Part shown: positions 10,201 through 17,616 of the stretch, piece by piece | How the letters are laid out: each line of letters starts with the position of its first letter | Position numbering within the stretch: position 1 is the first letter of the stretch | Assembly: GCA_022826755.1 (NCBI GenBank) | Contig: JAJDUG010000049.1 | Coordinates: forward strand, 102,155 to 166,154 | Origin: Acidobacteriota bacterium | GTDB lineage: Bacteria; Acidobacteriota; Terriglobia; Versatilivoradales; Versatilivoraceae | Reading direction: 5' to 3' | Length of the DNA: 64,000 nucleotides | Program-made: the position numbers and the translations under genes | The notes under the pieces: generated by a model | Told to the model about the DNA's origin: nothing | What the model saw: only the letters and a program-made list of their open reading frames with translations | The model's database searches: none

Positions 10201-11373
10201 GTCAGCTACTTTCGCCGCCTCAGCGCAATTCAGTCTTCGGGCGACTTTGGCCGCGTCCATAAAGTGTTCGTATGCTTTTCGTTGGGCAGCAAGCGAGTGC
10301 GAGTCGGACGCCAGTGGAAAGTTTGCTGCAATCAACGGCAACTGGTTGCGCACAAGAGAACGAAACTCTTCTGGCACCGTACCCAATAGACGTGTCATCG
10401 CAATCATGTAATGAAGGATCGGCGTCTGAACAAAATCCTGATCGGAAACCGCATCAACTACTTTCCTGGCTTCGTCCCAATGGGAAATCTCAAGCAGAAG
10501 TCTCAAAAGAACATATTTGCCGTCAGCGTCTAAGTCACCAGCACCGAACCCGACAGCCTTCAACCACGCTACGGCTCCTTCTTCACGTTCATGTTGTGCG
10601 ACAATCATGAGAGCGGCGGACCGCGAAAGCGGTGATTCAATGTCAATAAGAACATTAAGTGCTGCTTTCTTATCTCCCTTCTGCGATGCAATAAAGGCAC
10701 TTGCGATTTCGATGCCAGAGCCATTTCCTAATCTCATCGCAAGGTTCAAGAATTCTTCTGCTTTCTCCATTTCACTCGCAGAAGACAATAGCCGTGAGCA
10801 CCAGGCTAGCGCCCATCCCCTTAGATCATCACTACCCCCGGAAAGTTCTCCTTTGATTAATTTTCTCGCAAGCATCAGTGAGGAGCGGACGTGGTCGTAT
10901 CCAAAGAAGAACCGTGATTGACGGAGAGTTTGAACGTCATGTTTAATTTTCTGGTCCACTAGAGCCGTGGGAAAGAGAGGAGAAAAAAACAAATCCTGCT
11001 TTATGGATGTCGAGTCGTCGGCGCGTCGCATCAACATTGCTGCTTGATGTGTCTCTTTCCACTTTCTGAGCAAATCCGGTGGATAGTCTTCAGGTTGGCC
11101 GTCCACCAAAGCGTGATGATTCGGGCAAAGCAAAATCAGATTATCGGGAGAGTCGAGATCTTCTTCGGGAGGTTTGGGCTTTCCTCTTGGACCATACTGA
11201 CTGACGGCATAGATGTGACATATTTGACCTGTAACGGTAGCGTGTGACTTTTCCGAAGCGGGCGCAATGAGAGATATGGTGCAATTTGGATACGCGCACT
11301 GGTTTCCACTTAATGCGAATAAGGTCTTGATAGTTTTTACTGAGTAGTTTCGTGACAACGTTCTGTTCGACAC
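7273..11373 (-). CDS. HNH - helical repeat (TPR-like) - PIN-like giant protein, candidate defence protein
   Basis: Residue numbers count from the TTG at 11454, the longest open frame. I prefer the GTG at 11373 (27 residues shorter, 1366 residues), because it has an upstream GGAA and the HNH similarity begins just after it. The N terminus is an HNH/treble-clef nuclease: Cys53-x4-Cys58, then CHI with His80, then DNLILLCPNHH (Asn105, Cys110, His113, His114). Residues about 170-800 form a long helical-repeat region with TPR-like periodicity. From about 878 follows a PIN-like domain: Asp880 in GIDLTALF, Glu915/Glu916, and GDCDAIISDD (Asp1155, 1157, 1162, 1163), with a large insert between halves. 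The layout recalls TPR/PIN proteins proposed as conflict systems, with an added HNH nuclease. Coupled by ATGA to the downstream 642-residue gene. No signal peptide. Domain calls are by eye; function is inferred. Confidence 0.8.
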   Translation of the reverse strand: MSNRTLSRNYSVKTIKTLFALSGNQCAYPNCTISLIAPASEKSHATVTGQICHIYAVSQYGPRGKPKPPEEDLDSPDNLILLCPNHHALVDGQPEDYPPDLLRKWKETHQAAMLMRRADDSTSIKQDLFFSPLFPTALVDQKIKHDVQTLRQSRFFFGYDHVRSSLMLARKLIKGELSGGSDDLRGWALAWCSRLLSSASEMEKAEEFLNLAMRLGNGSGIEIASAFIASQKGDKKAALNVLIDIESPLSRSAALMIVAQHEREEGAVAWLKAVGFGAGDLDADGKYVLLRLLLEISHWDEARKVVDAVSDQDFVQTPILHYMIAMTRLLGTVPEEFRSLVRNQLPLIAANFPLASDSHSLAAQRKAYEHFMDAAKVARRLNCAEAAKVADEYALWIELKVPATATHGRERLKSSLRDPKSALHLVPLGVQFGIKLDLEAVEKEIDRQIALHGGITLDTAKARFALCFRQKNPKAAANYIDQHYDELSKYINAKSLLVFRIETHLNAGQIETATDCLELLLEHGLSPTDERRIRTRIREAEGTNPIETLKELFKNTNLLSDLEALVEKLESAQDWDGLCKYGEILFKRTSYVGDAERFANALDKARQTEQLVTFLKSNIGLLKRSKCLKLLYAWALYYEGALLQARSELTKLDEYWEDPSYRTLQVHLGVALGDMNILSKYVAREFEQRSTRSAQDLMGTAQLAFQLDSPLAKELLFAAASKSSKDAELLCAAYTLAMSAGWDDNPAVSQWIQRANVLSEDNGPIQRVTLKDFFDRKIEWDRRESETWQLLSCGDVPMFVAAQSLNKALVYLMLFPAYSNLSERDPRGRVPLSAYSGKRQLVSWNSSKSIGIDLTALFTLSFLGLLDKVFEAFERVYVPHSTMAWLFEEKQKTKFHQPSRIRDANLLRDLLANELLEKFVSTTVADGDLSAQVGDELAMFIAEAEIDADDDIQRIVVCPSPVHRLSSLMEEEADLTAHSAVLFSCQSIVAKLREKGQLTIEEAKKALAFLQLQEKPWPTEPGINDGAILYLSDLAVTYFLHLGIFEKLKAAGFRPFVSPRSLSEADQLITYENTSGRVIDALERIRSGLASRIESGKVKVGKQRYTDKLAEKSMPEHPCLGILALVGDCDAIISDDRFINQHAYIDNDGSQVPMHSTLDLLVALTSARAITAENQLEYRTQLRRAGYFLVPVGEVELVSYLSASQIQDGRVIETAELKAIRESLLRVRMSDWLQIPKEAPWLVTTLQVFIRSLQTIWMADDDLSSVTARSDWLVDQLDIRGWVQSLDPENGINIVKSGRSVHILMMLILQFNAPKEVRDAYWNWVQDRVLIPVKEQFPDLYALIVAQYKRQVAVAVDQLLDNGETT

Positions 11374-11890
11374 TCGTGTTTCCGTGTTTGCGTTCCAGTC
11401 TAACTCGCTTCCCGGTTCGTGCCAACCTACCCAACTATCTGCCAGATCGAGCAAGCCACCGTGCGTACTCTTGTGCCACGCTAGTCAATTCTTTATTCGA
11501 AACAAGTGGCCGTTAGCTACCAATGGAATTTGGAGTTGTTCGTACAGCCGGAACTTTTCCGAGCTATCGGATACTGAACAATCAACTTGTTCCCGGAAAA
11601 ACAATCCCCAACTCCGCTGGAGAGTCTGCACTTGAAAACAAGCGCAGGGGCGGGAGTCCGCTGTTTCGGATGGGCTGTACTATTGGGGGTCTGATGGGGT
11701 GAAGCGTGAGCTTCGCCTCTTGACGGCTTTGCGTTGGTTGGGGCCCAATTCTGTTTGGGGGCTGACCCCGAACTACTAACTTCGGCCAGAGTGTCCCAGC
11801 CCCTGCTAGCCTTAACCGGGTGGCTTTGCTTCCCGCGACTTAAGGAGAACCGTCGGGGCAGTCTTTACCAACCGTGCGAGTCTTCGTCGA
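11374..11890. other. Intergenic region at right boundary of island
   Basis: It should hold the promoter of the leftward HNH-TPR-PIN operon, but I see no convincing -35/-10 pair. Composition returns from AT-rich to core-like between about 11,640 and 11,800. No coding frame, repeat or tRNA is supported. Confidence 0.4.
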
Positions 11891-12301
11891 TCAGGCTGCT
11901 TCCATGTCCTCGGAGATGACCGGCGACTCTCTCCAATGCGGACCATAGAGTTGAATCAAGCGGGAGGTCGTCTCGTCGAACCCATTCAGGTAGGCGCCCT
12001 GGAGAAAACGGCGGTTCTGCAGAGCCCGGGGAACACCCAGACTCTCCAGGTAGTGGCTGCGGAGAATCCGTCGAATTTCCTGTCCCAGAAGTTCGGAAAC
12101 TCCTGGGACCCGTGAATCCAGCGACCGCCCTTGTGATTCCCGAATGCTCTTCAACCGGGCTTCGATATCGCGGTGAATCTCGAAGGCCGCGCCGGCAAAC
12201 CCCCAGGCGATCAGCATCCCAAGGATCCGACGCTCTCTGTGGACCCTATCTCGAAATCGGTCCAGCCATTCAGCCGTCTCCACCGGCAGTGTCGGTTCCA
12301 T
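11891..12301 (-). CDS. Hypothetical protein, 136 residues
   Basis: I do not recognise a family. The product is a small, charged, probably helical protein with one mildly hydrophobic stretch (LGMLIAWGFAGAAF, about residues 28-41). The ATG at 12301 is chosen because an ideal AGGAGG lies 6 bases upstream. The gene is just downstream of lexA on the same strand, with about 90 bases between them, so co-transcription with lexA and SOS control are possible but not shown. Codon use is like the GC-rich core, so the gene belongs to the host background rather than to the AT-rich island. Confidence 0.6.
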   Translation of the reverse strand: MEPTLPVETAEWLDRFRDRVHRERRILGMLIAWGFAGAAFEIHRDIEARLKSIRESQGRSLDSRVPGVSELLGQEIRRILRSHYLESLGVPRALQNRRFLQGAYLNGFDETTSRLIQLYGPHWRESPVISEDMEAA

Positions 12302-12389
12302 GAAATCCTCCTGGTAATCTTTCCTCAATAGAAAACTTCCTGAAACCCCGCGAGGTCATTCGAATGCCGTTCCCCCACGGGTGCGGACA

Positions 12390-12998
12390 TCAGAATCGTC
12401 GGAACACTCCGATCACTTTTCCAGCGATCTCAACCTCATCCGCCCCCAGCTCAATGACCGGGTAGCGGGGGTTTTCCGGCTTCAGACGAATCTTTCCGTC
12501 CAATCGATAGAAGCGTTTCAGCGTGGCCTCGTCTCCGTTGACTCGAGCTACCACGATCTCCCCGTTTTCGGCCATGGGCTGTTTTCGAACCAGAACCATG
12601 TCCGCCGGCAGAATGTGAGCATCGATCATGCTGTCCCCTTCCACCTTGAGCAGAAAGACGGTTTCGTCCCCGACCCATTCGCGTGGCAGTGGAATCGTCC
12701 CCTCCCGGTTCTCCTCGGCCAGAATCGGGAGGCCGGCCTGAATGCGTCCCAGCAGGGGCAGATCCACCACCCGCTCATTCTCGGAAACCCCTGCCAGGGG
12801 CACGTTGGCCCGCGACTTGGAGGGCTGGTGATCCAGATAGCCCTTGGCCCGCAGAACCTCGATATGTTGCTGGATGGCCTGGGCCGACTTTCCCAGCGCC
12901 CGGGCCACCTCTCTCACCGACGGAGGCAATCCCTGACGGATGAAGTAGTCCTGAATATATTCGTACACCCGGCGCTGCTTTTCGGTTAACGCTCTCAT
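12390..12998 (-). CDS. lexA: LexA repressor
   Basis: LexA represses the SOS regulon and is inactivated by RecA-stimulated self-cleavage. The 202-residue protein has an N-terminal winged helix (residues 1-65, starting MRALTEKQ, with the recognition region around SVREVARALG) and a C-terminal S24 peptidase domain. The cleavage site is Ala88-Gly89 in LGRIQAG. The catalytic pair is Ser123 in EGDSMID and Lys161 in DEATLKRF. The ATG at 12998 matches the normal LexA start; an upstream in-frame ATG at 13049 would add 17 atypical residues. A perfect inverted repeat 59 bases upstream of the start is the likely autoregulatory operator. Confidence 0.96.
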   Translation of the reverse strand: MRALTEKQRRVYEYIQDYFIRQGLPPSVREVARALGKSAQAIQQHIEVLRAKGYLDHQPSKSRANVPLAGVSENERVVDLPLLGRIQAGLPILAEENREGTIPLPREWVGDETVFLLKVEGDSMIDAHILPADMVLVRKQPMAENGEIVVARVNGDEATLKRFYRLDGKIRLKPENPRYPVIELGADEVEIAGKVIGVFRRF

Positions 12999-13056
12999 TG
13001 GGCGCCCTCCTGAAGGCAGGCAACCGCCCCGTGCCCTGGATATAGACAAGCGTCAG

Positions 13057-13074
13057 CATAGACATCCGTCTATG
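13057..13074. promoter_or_regulatory. Putative LexA operator (CATAGAC-N4-GTCTATG)
   Basis: A perfect 7-bp inverted repeat with a 4-base spacer (CATAGAC ATCC GTCTATG) lies upstream of lexA. A further half-site TATAGAC sits at 13041-13047. LexA genes are commonly autoregulated, so this is the obvious operator candidate. The motif differs from the Gram-positive CGAAC-type and the E. coli CTG-N10-CAG boxes. Binding is inferred. Confidence 0.6.
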
Positions 13075-13388
13075 TTCTGTCAAGAGGAATTGTTGGACTA
13101 TTTCCATTTGGGGGGCATGCGCTCCGGGACCGGAGCCAAAATCCATCCTCGCCGCTACTGCCGCTTCCAGTTCCTCTCCGGAACCGTCATAATCATAAGG
13201 ATCACTCCGCCGATGGCGCGAGAGCCCATCGGGGTTGCCGTCGGCCGGGAATCGAGAGTCGGGCCCATTCCATGAGCCGGCCCTGCAGAAGGGCCGGACG
13301 CCACCAAAAAAAAGAAACCGAAGCAGCCGCGGCTTCGTTGTAAACGTATGTTACAGGCAGCCGGGCTGCGGTCGGGAACGCCGCGACC
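13075..13388. other. Divergent intergenic region between lexA and the ECF sigma gene
   Basis: It holds two strong hairpins and no gene. The first is CCGGCCCT-GCAGA-AGGGCCGG at 13277-13297. The second, at 13319-13337, faces an A8/T8 run and is listed separately. No clear promoter pair for the sigma gene is seen. Confidence 0.4.
13306..13337 (-). terminator. Terminator-like hairpin with T-run on minus strand
   Basis: On the minus strand a CGAAGC/GCTTCG stem with a 7-base loop is followed, 4 bases on, by eight T residues (complement of 13306-13313). No gene ends here on this strand. It may stop antisense transcription across the sigma gene or be fortuitous. Confidence 0.35.
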
Positions 13389-13970
13389 ATGACGCCGCAG
13401 ACCGAACTGGTTCGACGCAGCCAGCAAGGCGATGTGCAGGCCTTCGAAGAACTGGTCCGCAGTTGCCAGCAAAGAGTTTTCGGCCTGATCTATCAGATCC
13501 TGAGATCCCCGGAGGAGGTAGAAGACGTCGCGCAGGAGGTTTTTACCAAGCTGTACTTTTCACTGTCTCAGTTTCGCCTGGATTCCTCCTTCCAGGCCTG
13601 GCTCTACCGAATCGTAGTCAACCAGTGTTATGACCATTTGCGGAAGCGCAAGCGCACCCCTCAAATCAACTACTCGGATCTTTCCGAAAGCGAGGCCGCG
13701 GCCTTTGAGAGTCTGCCGTCGCTCACGGAATCCAGGCTTCCCGATATCGCCAAGACCGTGGAGTTGCGGGAGATCTCGGACCGCTTGCTGAGCCTGCTGC
13801 CGCCTGGAGATCGCATGCTGCTGGTGTTGAAGGAGATGGAGGACTTTTCGATCGAGGATCTGGCCGGTGTCTTCAAGATTTCCAAAAACGCGGTAAAGCT
13901 GAGGTTGTTCCGGGCGCGCCACCAGTTGCGGCGCGCCTATGAGAAGGGTAGGCTCTCTCGGAGGAAGTAG
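13389..13970 (+). CDS. ECF-family RNA polymerase sigma factor
   Basis: The 193-residue protein has sigma region 2 at about residues 22-90, with YQILRSPEEVEDVAQEVF (helix 2.1-2.2) and the DNA-melting segment around FQAWLYRIVVNQCYD. Region 4 at about 130-185 has LLPPGDRMLLVLKEMEDFS and a helix-turn-helix ending KNAVKLRLFRAR. It directs RNA polymerase to a specific set of promoters. The next gene starts 5 bases after the stop and looks like its membrane anti-sigma factor, followed by a Spy/CpxP-like periplasmic protein. The operon therefore looks like an envelope-stress circuit. The exact ECF group cannot be assigned by eye. Confidence 0.93.
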   Translation: MTPQTELVRRSQQGDVQAFEELVRSCQQRVFGLIYQILRSPEEVEDVAQEVFTKLYFSLSQFRLDSSFQAWLYRIVVNQCYDHLRKRKRTPQINYSDLSESEAAAFESLPSLTESRLPDIAKTVELREISDRLLSLLPPGDRMLLVLKEMEDFSIEDLAGVFKISKNAVKLRLFRARHQLRRAYEKGRLSRRK

Positions 13971-13974
13971 CCAA

Positions 13975-14502
13975 ATGGGCCATCGAACCCTGCGGTCCCA
14001 ACTGGAAGATTTCGCAGACTCCAAGCTGTCTCCGGATCAGATGCAAGTGGTTGAGCGGCAGGTGGCCGGTTGCTCCGACTACCGCCGGCACCTGCAGGCC
14101 CTGGGCTGGATACGAGCGCTGATGCGGGGAAGCCGGCTGACCGACGCTCCGGAACCCTCCCCGGGATTTGCCCAAAGGCTGGCAAGGCGTCTGGATAGCC
14201 ACCGCGAAGTCTACCTGTTCTGGCTGCCGCTTCGCGCCATGGCCCTGAAGGCCATCCCGGTGATGGCTCTTCTGACGATTCTCCTGGGGGCCATGGCCTA
14301 CCTTCAAGGACCATCGGAAGCGCCGGTCCTTGCCGCGTGGGAAGATCCCCTGCTCGAGTCCTACTCGGAGCAGCAGGAAGTGGTGACCGAAGCCATTTTC
14401 TCGGAAGCCGTCGCCCGAGATCCGAACCTGGTGGTCCGGACATTGATGGGAGACCCCGCGATTGGAATCGCGGAGGATGATACTTATGATGAATCTTTCT
14501 AA
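13975..14502 (+). CDS. Probable membrane-bound anti-sigma factor
   Basis: The 175-residue product has a short N-terminal cytoplasmic domain with an anti-sigma-like LSPDQMQVVERQVAGC segment followed by YRRHL. A single membrane helix (about residues 84-106, AIPVMALLTILLGAMAYL) and a C-terminal periplasmic tail follow. The typical zinc-finger pattern His-x3-Cys-x2-Cys is reduced to one Cys, so it may be a zinc-less anti-sigma protein. The ATG at 13975 lies 5 bases after the sigma-factor stop, with GGAGG upstream. Position and topology are the main evidence. It would hold the sigma factor at the membrane until released by a signal. Confidence 0.72.
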   Translation: MGHRTLRSQLEDFADSKLSPDQMQVVERQVAGCSDYRRHLQALGWIRALMRGSRLTDAPEPSPGFAQRLARRLDSHREVYLFWLPLRAMALKAIPVMALLTILLGAMAYLQGPSEAPVLAAWEDPLLESYSEQQEVVTEAIFSEAVARDPNLVVRTLMGDPAIGIAEDDTYDESF

Positions 14503-14878
14503 ATTCAAGGCCCTGCTGGTCATTGCGGTTGTCTTCCTGCTGGGGGCGGTAGCCGGAGCCTCGCTCGGCCGGACCGTTCTCTGGTCGATTTCCGCCAGGG
14601 GACCCCACCACCACTCCCGCGGACCCTTTATTGAAAAACTTCAGAAGCGGCTCGACCTTTCGGGTGAGCAGAGGACGCAAATTCAAGCCATACTGGATGA
14701 ATCCCACCAGCAGTTCGGCAAGCTGCACGAAAGCGTCAAGCCTCAGTTCGAGACCATTCGCCAACAGATGGCGGAGCGGATTCGCAATGAGTTGAATCCG
14801 GACCAGGCCCGGAAATTCGCGGCCATGCGCGCCGAGTACGAACAGCGCAGGGCCAAGCGCGAGAAGAAGTGCCGCTGA
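14486..14878 (+). CDS. Spy/CpxP-like periplasmic protein with N-terminal anchor
   Basis: An N-terminal hydrophobic segment (FKALLVIAVVFLLGAVAGA) is followed by a His-rich linker (GPHHHSRGP) and a helical domain (residues 50-130) with RLDLSGEQRTQIQAILDES and LNPDQARKFAAM. The paired L-x-x-x-Q patterns resemble Spy/CpxP and metal-resistance sensor proteins of the periplasm. The ATG at 14486 has GGAGG upstream; the ATG three bases later is also possible. The start lies inside the end of the anti-sigma gene, so the two are coupled. A role in envelope stress or metal sensing fits the operon, but the ligand is unknown. Confidence 0.7.
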   Translation: MMNLSKFKALLVIAVVFLLGAVAGASLGRTVLWSISARGPHHHSRGPFIEKLQKRLDLSGEQRTQIQAILDESHQQFGKLHESVKPQFETIRQQMAERIRNELNPDQARKFAAMRAEYEQRRAKREKKCR

Positions 14879-14880
14879 GA

Positions 14881-15657
14881 ATGCGCTTACTCTCCGCCAA
14901 TCCCGCCCGCGTCCCGCCCACCGGCGTCCATCCAACGCACCCTGTCGTTACCCTGCTCCTTTCCCTGGCTCTGACGGCGACGCCGGCCTCGACACTCTCC
15001 GGCTCCGACTCGGACGGGAGCGCCCAAGGCCCGCCTCGCTACAAGGGGCGCATCATCGCTCCCGTGATGAGCGCTGCCGGGGCCGATTGGCTCAATCGTC
15101 CCGAGCGGGAGAAGACGGAGATGCCCGATCGGTTGCTGGACGCCCTGCAGATCAAACCCGGGATGACGGTGGCGGACGTGGGGGCCGGAATCGGCTATTT
15201 CAGTTGGAGAATCGCCCGGAGGGTGGGCGCCGAGGGTCGGGTCCTGGCAGTGGAAATCCAGCCTGAAATGCTGGAACGTCTAGGGGCGGAGATGAGGAAG
15301 CGGAACATCAGGAACGTCCGGTCCATTCTGGGAACGGCGGCAGACCCGAATCTGCCGGCCCAATCGGTGGACCTGGCGCTCATGGTGGACGTCTACCACG
15401 AGTTTCGGCATCCGGAGGCGATGGTTGCCAGGATCCGCCAGTCCCTCAAGGATGACGGCCGCATGGTCCTGGTCGAATACCGTGGCGAGGATCCGACGGT
15501 GCCCATCAGGCCCGAACACAAGATGACCGTCAAGCAGGTCCTGCTGGAAATCCTGCCCATGGGTTTCCGACTTCAATCCCGGCTCGATTTTCTTCCCTGG
15601 CAGCACGTCTTTGTGTTTGTCAAGGATTCGGCGAAGGCGCCAGGCCCCTCCGATTAA
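14881..15657 (+). CDS. Exported class I SAM-dependent methyltransferase
   Basis: The 258-residue protein begins with a signal-peptide-like segment (PVVTLLLSLALTATPAS, about residues 22-40). A Rossmann methyltransferase domain follows from about residue 85, with motif I VADVGAGIGYFSW, an acidic VEIQPEM at the end of strand 2, and DVYHEFRHPEAM. Such exported homologues, often annotated as putative methyltransferases, are frequent in GC-rich environmental bacteria; the substrate is unknown. The ATG at 14881 begins 2 bases after the previous stop, and another ATG at 14869 overlaps it. It is probably the last gene of the sigma-factor operon. Its 3' end overlaps the convergent dehydrogenase gene by 4 bases. 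Confidence 0.82.
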   Translation: MRLLSANPARVPPTGVHPTHPVVTLLLSLALTATPASTLSGSDSDGSAQGPPRYKGRIIAPVMSAAGADWLNRPEREKTEMPDRLLDALQIKPGMTVADVGAGIGYFSWRIARRVGAEGRVLAVEIQPEMLERLGAEMRKRNIRNVRSILGTAADPNLPAQSVDLALMVDVYHEFRHPEAMVARIRQSLKDDGRMVLVEYRGEDPTVPIRPEHKMTVKQVLLEILPMGFRLQSRLDFLPWQHVFVFVKDSAKAPGPSD

Positions 15658-16547
15658 CGCCCCACCTGGCGCAGCCCCGAGAGCTGCTCCAACAGGGTGA
15701 AGATGACCGAGTGGTCCTTCTGTCCCTTGCCCTGGGCGCTGCAGGAGGAGAACAGCTCATGCACCAGGCCGGTGGAGGGCAGCGCCACTCCCAAGGCCTT
15801 GCCCGCCAACAGGGCATTCTTGACATCCTTGATATGCAGGTCCATCTTGAAACCGGGTTCGAACTTGCCCTCCACAAAGGCCGGTATCTTCATGTCCAGG
15901 GTCCGGCCGCCGGCCATGCCGCCGCGAATGGCCTCATACACCAACTGGATGTCCACGCCGGCCTTCTTGGCCAGGACCATGGCTTCGGAGACAGCCTGGA
16001 GCACCCCGGCCACGATGATCTGATTGGAGAGCTTGGCGAATCCTCCGGCTCCCACCTCTCCCACGCGCACCACGCTCTTGCCCATGCTCTCCAGAATGGG
16101 TTTGACCCGCGAGAACACCGATTCCTCGCCGCCTACCATGATGGAGAGAGTCCCCTGAATGGCGCCGATCTCGCCGCCGCTGACGGGAGCGTCCAGCATG
16201 GCGACGCCCCGGCCCTTCAATTCAGCGGCAATGCGCTGAGTGGTGATGGGGGAAATGGAGCTCATGTCCACCACCACGCCACCCTCGGCGATGCCTTCAA
16301 TCACCCCGTTGTCTCCCAATACGACCGACTCCACCTCCGGAGAATCGGACACGATGGTGATGACCACATCCGCACCGGCTCCCACCGCCCTGGGAGACTC
16401 GACTTGGCGCGCTCCCAATTCCACCAGCTCCGCGGCCTTCGAAGCGGTCCGATTGTAGACCACCAGCGAATACCCAGCCTTGATGAGATTCCTGGCCATG
16501 GGTTTCCCCATGATGCCCAGACCGATAAATCCGACCGTTTGTGCCAT
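15654..16547 (-). CDS. 3-hydroxyisobutyrate dehydrogenase / 2-hydroxy-3-oxopropionate reductase family
   Basis: This NAD(P)-dependent beta-hydroxyacid dehydrogenase (297 residues) has an N-terminal Rossmann fold with GFIGLGIMGKPMARN, the substrate-binding DAPVSGGEIGA loop near residue 120, and the catalytic-Lys helix GGFAKLSNQ near residue 170 (AKLSNQI). It interconverts a 3-hydroxyacid and its semialdehyde; the closest group is tartronate-semialdehyde reductase (GarR/GlxR), but MmsB is also possible. The ATG at 16547 follows AGGAGAG by a few bases. The next gene upstream on the same strand, a Gfo/Idh/MocA oxidoreductase, ends 26 bases earlier, so the two are likely co-transcribed in carbohydrate-acid catabolism. 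Confidence 0.88.
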   Translation of the reverse strand: MAQTVGFIGLGIMGKPMARNLIKAGYSLVVYNRTASKAAELVELGARQVESPRAVGAGADVVITIVSDSPEVESVVLGDNGVIEGIAEGGVVVDMSSISPITTQRIAAELKGRGVAMLDAPVSGGEIGAIQGTLSIMVGGEESVFSRVKPILESMGKSVVRVGEVGAGGFAKLSNQIIVAGVLQAVSEAMVLAKKAGVDIQLVYEAIRGGMAGGRTLDMKIPAFVEGKFEPGFKMDLHIKDVKNALLAGKALGVALPSTGLVHELFSSCSAQGKGQKDHSVIFTLLEQLSGLRQVGR

Positions 16548-16572
16548 AACACTCTCCTGTGAATTCCTCGCA

Positions 16573-17616
16573 TCAACCCGGCGGCAACTCCACCGGTCTT
16601 CTCTCTCTGGCTGAGCGATAGACCGCCAGAACAATCTCCAGGGCCTTGAGGCCCTCTTCGCCATCCACCAGCGGAGGTCGGTCCTCCCGAATGGCCGCCA
16701 TGAAATCCCGGAACTGCCGCCGGTGGTTGGCCACTTCCGACTCCATGGAAGCCGAGAACGGATCGGCGCCCTGCGACCCGGCTACCGTTCGGTGTGCCTT
16801 CCCGCCGCTCGTCCCGGGCACGTCCCAGCGGGCGATCTCATCCCCCTCCAGAAGCAGGCTGCCCTTCTTGCCGAAGATCTCCAGGCGCCGCGGGAACCCC
16901 GGCCGCAGGGAGGTGGCCCCTTGAAGCACGCCGAGGGCGCCGCCCTGAAATTCTATAACAGCCACCGCGGTATCCTCCGCCTCGATGGAGGCGTGCAGGA
17001 GGTTCTTGGCAAATCCGAACACCGACCTGGGCCGGCCTACCAGGTATTGCAGCAGGTCGATGGTGTGAATGGACTGGTTGATCAGCGCACCTCCACCGTC
17101 CAGGGCCCAAGTGGCCCGCCAGGGCCCGGCCTGGAAATAGTCGGGTTTGCGAAACCACCTCACCGACGCTTCCGCCAGCAACACCCTCCCCAGGGCCCCG
17201 CCCTGGACCGCTTTCCGAATTCTTTGAACCGCCGGCAGAAATCGAGACTGAAAAATGACTCCCAGTCGGACGCCGGCCTCCCGGCAGGCGGCGGTCAGAA
17301 GCCTGCCTTTTTCCAGGCTCACCTCAATGGGCTTTTCCACCATCACATGCTTGCCGGCTCGGGCCGCCCGCATTCCCAGCTCACCGTGAGTTCCACTGGG
17401 AGTGCAGACACTCACGGCATCCATTCCCGGACGCTCGAGAAAACGATCCAGGTCCAGGTCCCACGGGACGCCATAGCGTTCGGCCTGCCGCTCGGCCCGA
17501 GGCCGGGTCCGATTGTGAAAGCCGATCAGCCTGGCGCCGGGAAGGGATTGAATGGCCTGGGCATGCACATCGGAGATCCCTCCGCACCCGATGATTCCAA
17601 ACCCGATTCCCGCCAT
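16573..17616 (-). CDS. Gfo/Idh/MocA-family oxidoreductase
   Basis: This 347-residue NAD(P)-dependent sugar or polyol dehydrogenase has an N-terminal Rossmann domain (GIIGCGGISDVHAQAI), the CTPSGTHGELGMRA segment, and the family signature KHVMVEKPIEVS with the catalytic-site Lys of EKP. The C-terminal domain (residues 125-330) carries WALDGGGALINQSIHTID, where GG..INQ..H is the usual substrate-site pattern. The gene is followed after 26 bases by a 3-hydroxyisobutyrate-type dehydrogenase. The family covers many sugars and inositols, so the substrate is unknown. A second paralogue lies 440 bases upstream on the same strand. Confidence 0.9.
   Translation of the reverse strand: MAGIGFGIIGCGGISDVHAQAIQSLPGARLIGFHNRTRPRAERQAERYGVPWDLDLDRFLERPGMDAVSVCTPSGTHGELGMRAARAGKHVMVEKPIEVSLEKGRLLTAACREAGVRLGVIFQSRFLPAVQRIRKAVQGGALGRVLLAEASVRWFRKPDYFQAGPWRATWALDGGGALINQSIHTIDLLQYLVGRPRSVFGFAKNLLHASIEAEDTAVAVIEFQGGALGVLQGATSLRPGFPRRLEIFGKKGSLLLEGDEIARWDVPGTSGGKAHRTVAGSQGADPFSASMESEVANHRRQFRDFMAAIREDRPPLVDGEEGLKALEIVLAVYRSARERRPVELPPG

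Noticed and set aside
13277..13297. Strong hairpin CCGGCCCT-GCAGA-AGGGCCGG considered as a plus-strand terminator
   Set aside because: It is followed by A residues rather than T on the plus strand, and no plus-strand gene ends before it.
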